Shown in pieces: positions 58,933 through 64,000 of a stretch of DNA of 64,000 nucleotides. The stretch covers positions 1 through 64,000 of the forward strand of contig NZ_VTHK01000037.1 in assembly GCF_009765355.1 (NCBI RefSeq), in the 5' to 3' direction. Every line of letters begins with the position of its first letter. The stretch's first letter is position 1. Made by a program: the position numbers and the translations under genes. This DNA comes from Amycolatopsis anabasis. GTDB taxonomy: Bacteria; Actinomycetota; Actinomycetes; Mycobacteriales; Pseudonocardiaceae. Under the pieces are notes generated by a model. The model saw nothing but the letters and a program-made list of their open reading frames with translations, had not been told where the DNA came from and ran no database searches.

Positions 58933-61900
58933 GGCTTGGACAGGGCCGTCCGGAGCGTCCGGTTGAGGTGGTCGGCGATGACCTCCACGTTCGGTGGGTC
59001 CAAAAGGGACAGATGGTGGCCCGGCACGGTGACCAGTTCGAGATCGGTGCACACCTCGTCCCAGCCGCGCGCCGGATCCTCCCGGTCGAAGCGCTGGTCC
59101 CGCAGGCCGCCGGGCACCGGGGACGCGGCGCTGTAGAACACCGTGCGCCCGGCATACCGGTCCGGCCGGTACCGCTCCAGCAGCCGGGCGTCCAGGAAGG
59201 ACGCGCGCTGGTGGGCCAGGATCGCCTCGCCGACCCGCTCGTCCACCACCCCGGCCGCCAGGATCGTGTCGGCCAGCAGATCCGCCTGCGCCTCGTCGTC
59301 CAGCCGGGCCATCTCGGCATACGGCAGCTCGACCGCCTTGCCGTAACTGGTCTTCAGGAACTCGGCGTACCGCTCGAACCTCCGTTCCAGAAGCTCCACT
59401 TCGGACAGTCCGGCCTCCTGCGGCATGGGCAGCGGCAGGATCGGATCGACCAGCGCGAGCAGTTCGACCTGCTCCCCCGCGGCGGTCAGCTGCTGCGCGG
59501 CCTCGAAGGCCAGGAAGCCGCCGAAGGACCAGCCGGACAACCGGTACGGGCCGTGCGGCTGGTGGCGGCGCAGCTCGGGCAACCAGCCCCGGACCCGTTC
59601 CTCCACGGTCGCCGAGGTGTCGGTCCGGTCGAAGCCGTAGGCCGGGACGTCCGGATCGAGCAGATCGACGAGCTGGCGGAACACCGCGGTGTCCCCGCCA
59701 CCGGGGTGGAAGAAGAACAACGGCCGCGCCTGCCCGCTTTCCCGCAGCACCCGCACCGGACCGGCCTGGGCGCGGTCCGCCTCGCGGATCACCTGGGCCA
59801 TCAGCTCCGGCGTGGGCTGCGCGAACAGTTCGGCCGTGCGCAACGCGTGCCCGCTGCGCCCGCTCAGCAGCGACGTCACCAGTTCGGCCTGGACCTCGTC
59901 CCCGCCCAGCGCGGCGAACTCGCTCGTCACGCCGACCGGCACGCCGAGCACTTCTTCCCAGGCCGCGACGACCAGCCGCTCGGCGGCGTCCCGCGGCCGC
60001 ACCAGCTCCTGCGCGCTGCGCCGCTGCCGGGGCACCTCGGAAGTGACGGCCAGCTCGGAGAACAGCCAGCGTTCCAGTTCGGCGAGGCTGCCGCCGCGCA
60101 GCAGCAGCGAAACCGGCAGCGCGACCTCGAAGTCGTGCTGTAGCGCGTTGCGGATCCGCACCGCGAGCAGCGAGTCGACGCCGAGGCTGGTGAGCGCGGT
60201 GTCGTCGGGCAACGAGTCCGCGGAGAACCCGGTCACCGACGCGACCCGCGCGCGGAGCTGGGCACTCGCGAGCGCCCGGATCTCCGCGGGTTCCCGGCCG
60301 CGCACCGCCGCCAGGCCGGGCCAGTCGCCCGCGCCGTCGTCGGCCCGTGCGTAACCGGCGAACAGGTCCGCGAAGAACGGGACGTCGGCCAGATCGGCGA
60401 ACGCGTCGAGCAGCCGGGGGATGTCCAGCCGGACTGCCCCGAGCGCGCCGCCACCGGAGGCCAGCACGTCACCGAGCAGTCCGAGCCCCTCGTCCGGGCT
60501 GATCGGGCGCAACCATGGCACCTCCAATCCGGCGGCGGCGCCGACCTCGGCCCAGGTTCCCCAGTTCACCGCCGCGGCGGGCAGCCCGGACGCGCGGCGC
60601 AGGGCCACCACGGCGTCCAGGTACGCGTTGGCGGAGGCATACGCGGGCTGACCGGGCAGCCCGTGCAGCGCGGTCGCGGACGAGAAGCCGAGCCACCAGT
60701 CCAGCTCCAGCTCCGCGGTGGCCTCGTGCAGCCGCCACGCGCCGACCGCCTTGGGCCGCCAGGTGCGCCGCACGGTCTCGTCGTCCAACCGGGACACCGT
60801 GCGGTCGTCGAACACGGCGGCCGCGTGCACCACCCCGCGCGGCACCGCGTCCCGCGCGGCCTCGGCGAGCAGCTTCGGGGCGACGCCGGGTTCGGCGATG
60901 TCACCGAGCACCACCTCGATCGCGGTGCCGCCCGCGCGCAGTTCCTCGATCACCGCCTGCGCCGCGGGTTTCGGCGCGGACCGTCCGTTGAGGACGATCT
61001 TGGCGGCGCCGCGGTCGGCGAGCCAGCCCGCGACCAGCAGGCCGAGACCGGTGAGCCCGCCGGTGATCACGTAACCGCCGTCCGAGCGGACCACCCGCTC
61101 GGTCTCCGGCGCGGGCGCGGTGGTGTAGGCGAGCCGTCCGGTGAACCGGCGGCCGTCCCGCCAGGCGACCTCGTCGTCGGCCGGTGCGGCGGCCAGTTCG
61201 CCCACCACTTCGGCGGCGGCTCGGTCCACATCGGACGCCTCGACGTCGAGCCAGCTCGCCCGCAGCGCCGGGTGCTCGTAGGACAGCACCCGGATCAGCC
61301 CGCGCAGGGCCGCCTGACCGGGGCGGCCGGGATCGCCGGGCAGCACGGTCGCGGCCGAGGAGGTGACCAGCCACAGCCGGGGCGGCACACCCGGCAGATC
61401 GACCAGCGCGCGCACCAGGTCGACCGTGTCGAGCAGGGCCCGTTGCCCGGCGGCCAGGCCGGAGGGTTCGTCGGCTTCGGCGACCAGGAACGCGACCGCC
61501 GAGGGCCGGTCCGAGATCAGCGTGGCGCGGATGACGTCCAGATCGGCGCCGGGCAGCACCCGCGCGCCCAGCCCGGCGGCGATCCGATCGGCCAGCGGAT
61601 GCCCGGCGGGGGCGATCACCAGAGTCTCGGCGGCCTCCTGGGCGGGTGGCGGATCCTCCTGCCGCCACACGCGTTCGAGCAGCCGTTCGCGCAACGGGGT
61701 GGCGAGTTCGCCCCGCACCATCCGGCGGACGAAGATCTCGGTGATCTCCAGCAGCACGCGCCCGTCCGGATCGGTCAACCGCAGCTCGCCGAACAGGCCA
61801 CCGCGGTCGGAATCGTTCTGCCGCAGGGAAACGTGTCCCGTCACGCCCTCGCCCGGGTCACCGAACAACCGCACCGAGCCGAATTCGACCGGCATGTAGA

Positions 61901-64000
61901 AGGCGCCGTCGCCGGAGTCGTCGGACAGCGTGGCCGCGAACGACTGCAGGCAGCAGTCCAGCAGCACCGGATGCAGCAGGTATCCGCCGCGCGGCGCTTC
62001 CTCGGGCACCGAGACCGCGGCAACCGCCGCCGCATCGGTCGCCCGGATCTCGGTCAGGCCGGTGAACGCCGGGCCGTAGCCGACGCCGAGCGAGCGCAGC
62101 CGCTCGTACAACCGCGACGGCGGCAGGCTCCGGCCGGGATCGCCGTCACCGGGACGCCAACTCGACTCGGCCTCCTCGGCTTCGGCCACCGCGACCGTGC
62201 AGTGCAGGGTCCACGTGCCGTCGGCGCCCTTGGTGTGCACGTCGACCCGGCCGCCGTCGCCTTCGGGCGTGAAGGTGGTGGTGACCGGGGTCTGCTCGGC
62301 CAGCGGCAGGGGCTGGTGCAGCGAGAGATCGCGCAGCGCGAGCCGGTGCGGTTCGCGGCCGAGCGCGGTCGACGCGGCGATCAGCGCCATCTCGACGTAG
62401 CAGGCCCCGGCCAGGATCGGCCGGTCGTCGATCCGGTGCTCGGCCAGCCACGGCTGGGCGAGCGTGCCCAGTTCGGCGAGCCAGACGTGCGTGCCCTGAC
62501 CGGGCACCTCGCTGTGCGTGCCGAGCAGCGGATGCGTTCCGGGCGCGGTGCGCCGGGCGGCCGGGCGCGTCCAGTGCGCCTGGCCCTGCCACGGCGTGGT
62601 CGGCAGGTCCAGCAACCGGCCCGCCGTCGCGTGCGGTGCACCGCTCAGCGCGACCAAACGACCCCGGTTGGCGTGGAACCGCCGCGGTTCGTCCTCGTCC
62701 CGCCGCAGGGTGCCGAGCACGTGCACCTCGGCGCCGGTGGTCGCGGCGGTTTCGGTGACCGCGTGGAACAGCACCGGATGCGGCGAGATCTCCAGGAACG
62801 TGGTGAACCCGTCCTCGAGCGCCGCGGTGACGGCGTCGGCGAACCGGACCGTGCGGCGGACGTTGCGCACCCAGTAGTCCGGGCCGAGCACGACCTCGGC
62901 CCGCGGATCCTCGGCGGCGCCGAGATACATCGGGATCCCGGACGCCTGTGCGTCCACATCGGACAGTTCGCCGCGCAGTGCGTTCGCCGCGTTCTCCACC
63001 AGCCGGGAGTGCCCGGCGACCTCGGACTTGATCAGCCGCGCCAGCAGCCCGCGCGCCTCGACCGCGGCGGCCAGCGCGCGCACCTGCTCGTGCTGCCCGG
63101 CGACGACGGTCTGCACCGGCGCGTTGAGCACCGCGATGTCCACGTCCGGGTAGTCGCGCAGCAGCGCGGTCACGTCCTCGGCGGACAGCTCCAGGACCGC
63201 CATCGCGCCGCGGCCCGCGGTTTCGGCGAGCAGGCGCGAGCGGCGGACCGCGATCTTCGCGCCGTCGGCCAGGGACACCGCACCGCCGATGACCGCGGCG
63301 GCCACCTCGCCGAGCGAATGCCCGATCACCGCCGCGGGGGTGACCCCGTGGTGCAGCCACAGCTTCGCCAGCGCCACCTGCACGCCGAAGAGGTACGGCT
63401 GCAGATCGGCGAACGCGGCGGGCTCGACGCCGCCGTCCAGGATCTCCCGCAGGGACCAGCCGATCTCCGGGCGCAGCGCGGCGTCGACCTCGGCCACCGC
63501 GTCGGCGAAGGCCGGTTCGGCGGCGAGCAGGCCGCGGCACATGCCGGTCCACTGGGAGCCCTGCCCGGAGAACACCCACACCGGGCCCGCGCCGATCCGG
63601 TCGCGCACCCCGGTGACCACCTCGGGCCGGGTGGTGCCCGCGGCGAGCGCGCGCAGCCCGGACACCAGGTCGTCGCGCGTGCCCGCGGCGATCACGGCGC
63701 GGTGGCGGCCGGACGCCCGGCGCGCCAGGGTGTGCTCCACATCGGACAGTGCGCTGTGCTCGCCGGGACCGCTCAGCCAGTCGGCGAGCACGGTCGCGCG
63801 GCGGCGGATCCGTTCCGGGGAGGCGTCGGCGAGCAGGAACAACCCGTGCCCCGGCTCGCGTTCCTCGACCGGTTCGGCGGCCGGGGCCTGTTCGACGACC
63901 ACATGCGCGTTGGTGCCGCCGAAGCCGAACCCGGAAACCCCCGCGCGGGCCGGGCGGCCGTGCCCGGGCCACGGCTGCTGCTCGGCCGCGACCGCGAGGC
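58920..64000 (-). CDS. Type I polyketide synthase, partial (KS end-AT-DH-KR-ACP-carrier-like-TE)
   Basis: The gene runs off the right edge, so only the KS C-terminus (GFGFGGTNAHVV, 63905-63950) is seen. The AT has GQGSQWTG and the active serine in IGHSLGEVAAAV (about 63310), with VAGHS instead of HAFH or YASH. DH begins at about 62540; its histidine motif is HRIDDRPILAG, lacking the usual Gly and Pro, while HPVLLDCCLQ is intact. KR (about 61090-60600) has TGGLTGLGL and the catalytic Lys, Ser and Tyr. The ACP has GVDSLLAVR (serine about 60172). A second carrier-like domain reads LGGDEVQAEL, without serine. The TE has GWSFGGFLAFEA and VPGHHLSLLDPP. No ER is seen. It is a reducing module that releases its own product. 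Confidence 0.92.
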   Translation of the reverse strand, partial: LAVAAEQQPWPGHGRPARAGVSGFGFGGTNAHVVVEQAPAAEPVEEREPGHGLFLLADASPERIRRRATVLADWLSGPGEHSALSDVEHTLARRASGRHRAVIAAGTRDDLVSGLRALAAGTTRPEVVTGVRDRIGAGPVWVFSGQGSQWTGMCRGLLAAEPAFADAVAEVDAALRPEIGWSLREILDGGVEPAAFADLQPYLFGVQVALAKLWLHHGVTPAAVIGHSLGEVAAAVIGGAVSLADGAKIAVRRSRLLAETAGRGAMAVLELSAEDVTALLRDYPDVDIAVLNAPVQTVVAGQHEQVRALAAAVEARGLLARLIKSEVAGHSRLVENAANALRGELSDVDAQASGIPMYLGAAEDPRAEVVLGPDYWVRNVRRTVRFADAVTAALEDGFTTFLEISPHPVLFHAVTETAATTGAEVHVLGTLRRDEDEPRRFHANRGRLVALSGAPHATAGRLLDLPTTPWQGQAHWTRPAARRTAPGTHPLLGTHSEVPGQGTHVWLAELGTLAQPWLAEHRIDDRPILAGACYVEMALIAASTALGREPHRLALRDLSLHQPLPLAEQTPVTTTFTPEGDGGRVDVHTKGADGTWTLHCTVAVAEAEEAESSWRPGDGDPGRSLPPSRLYERLRSLGVGYGPAFTGLTEIRATDAAAVAAVSVPEEAPRGGYLLHPVLLDCCLQSFAATLSDDSGDGAFYMPVEFGSVRLFGDPGEGVTGHVSLRQNDSDRGGLFGELRLTDPDGRVLLEITEIFVRRMVRGELATPLRERLLERVWRQEDPPPAQEAAETLVIAPAGHPLADRIAAGLGARVLPGADLDVIRATLISDRPSAVAFLVAEADEPSGLAAGQRALLDTVDLVRALVDLPGVPPRLWLVTSSAATVLPGDPGRPGQAALRGLIRVLSYEHPALRASWLDVEASDVDRAAAEVVGELAAAPADDEVAWRDGRRFTGRLAYTTAPAPETERVVRSDGGYVITGGLTGLGLLVAGWLADRGAAKIVLNGRSAPKPAAQAVIEELRAGGTAIEVVLGDIAEPGVAPKLLAEAARDAVPRGVVHAAAVFDDRTVSRLDDETVRRTWRPKAVGAWRLHEATAELELDWWLGFSSATALHGLPGQPAYASANAYLDAVVALRRASGLPAAAVNWGTWAEVGAAAGLEVPWLRPISPDEGLGLLGDVLASGGGALGAVRLDIPRLLDAFADLADVPFFADLFAGYARADDGAGDWPGLAAVRGREPAEIRALASAQLRARVASVTGFSADSLPDDTALTSLGVDSLLAVRIRNALQHDFEVALPVSLLLRGGSLAELERWLFSELAVTSEVPRQRRSAQELVRPRDAAERLVVAAWEEVLGVPVGVTSEFAALGGDEVQAELVTSLLSGRSGHALRTAELFAQPTPELMAQVIREADRAQAGPVRVLRESGQARPLFFFHPGGGDTAVFRQLVDLLDPDVPAYGFDRTDTSATVEERVRGWLPELRRHQPHGPYRLSGWSFGGFLAFEAAQQLTAAGEQVELLALVDPILPLPMPQEAGLSEVELLERRFERYAEFLKTSYGKAVELPYAEMARLDDEAQADLLADTILAAGVVDERVGEAILAHQRASFLDARLLERYRPDRYAGRTVFYSAASPVPGGLRDQRFDREDPARGWDEVCTDLELVTVPGHHLSLLDPPNVEVIADHLNRTLRTALSKPYAR

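Noticed and set aside
53771..64000. Mycolic acid condensation locus (Pks13-FadD32-Ag85)
   Set aside because: The PKS has DH and KR domains that Pks13 lacks, no accompanying carboxylase is seen, and the esterase has no signal peptide.
1..64000. tRNA, rRNA and insertion sequences
   Set aside because: I saw no tRNA cloverleaf ending in a T-loop GTTCGANTC pattern in an appropriate context, no rRNA and no transposase-like ORF. A tRNA scan would be the decisive check.

Overview
The window is a chromosomal segment from a high-GC actinomycete. GC is roughly 70%, codons are GC-rich at the third position, GTG starts are frequent, and TetR, IclR, PucR and nSTAND/WD40 regulators are abundant. Gene content and the dispersed intergenic repeats suggest a member of the Pseudonocardiales close to Amycolatopsis. 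That placement is inference, because no rRNA or marker gene is present. I see no tRNA, rRNA, transposase, integrase or CRISPR array, so the region reads as ordinary chromosome with accessory metabolic islands. No gene-free stretch exceeds 300 bases.

Layout. 0-2.4 kb: folE, a SufR-like regulator and an SDR. 2.4-5.8 kb: a minus-strand general-stress operon (anti-sigma kinase, SigB/SigF-type sigma, KatE catalase, SDR) behind a SigB-like promoter. 5.9-11.7 kb: a small membrane protein, an NDH-2-like flavoprotein, two STAS proteins (one fused to an RsbW-type ATPase), a receiver-less CheB esterase and three small envelope proteins. 11.8-18.7 kb: an acetyltransferase, an MFS/TetR pair with two operators, a secreted GH116-like enzyme with a LacI-type operator, and a HAD gene that has lost its nucleophile motif. 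18.7-24.1 kb: F420/flavin enzymes, GT87, an alpha/beta hydrolase, TetR and a tandem SCP2 protein. 24.1-31.5 kb: a sulfation locus (sulfotransferase, SDR, DUF1214, IclR, NTF2, cysD, cysNC) in which the IclR promoter and the cysD promoter share a 14-bp palindrome. 31.4-36.6 kb: P450, a secreted protein, an amino-acid permease, and LysR/YeiH.

36.6-39.3 kb: a 101-bp nested palindromic element, then a 43-residue ORF with the hallmarks of a class III (SapB/RamS-like) lanthipeptide precursor, then a vanadium-type phosphatase/haloperoxidase and a Ser/Thr kinase. 39.3-43.1 kb: an N6-adenine methylase-like protein with an altered motif IV, co-directional with the kinase and divergent from a PP2C phosphatase, followed by an unknown protein and an HD hydrolase sharing a perfect 20-bp palindrome. 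43.3-51 kb: a NarL-type histidine kinase, a TetR/NTF2 operon, a LuxR-type response regulator and a 1232-residue XRE-nSTAND-WD40 protein. 51.1-57.7 kb: PPOX, two alpha/beta hydrolases and a tightly overlapping operon (AMP ligase, esterase, MFS). 57.8-64 kb: a PucR regulator and a reducing type I PKS (KS-AT-DH-KR-ACP-carrier-TE) cut by the right edge of the window.

The most interesting points are the orphan lanthipeptide precursor, the exactly 21-nt-phased intergenic repeat arrays, the stop-codon-embedded repeat, the operator tying PAPS synthesis to a sulfotransferase operon, the methylase/kinase/phosphatase group, and the PKS with a serine-less second carrier domain.
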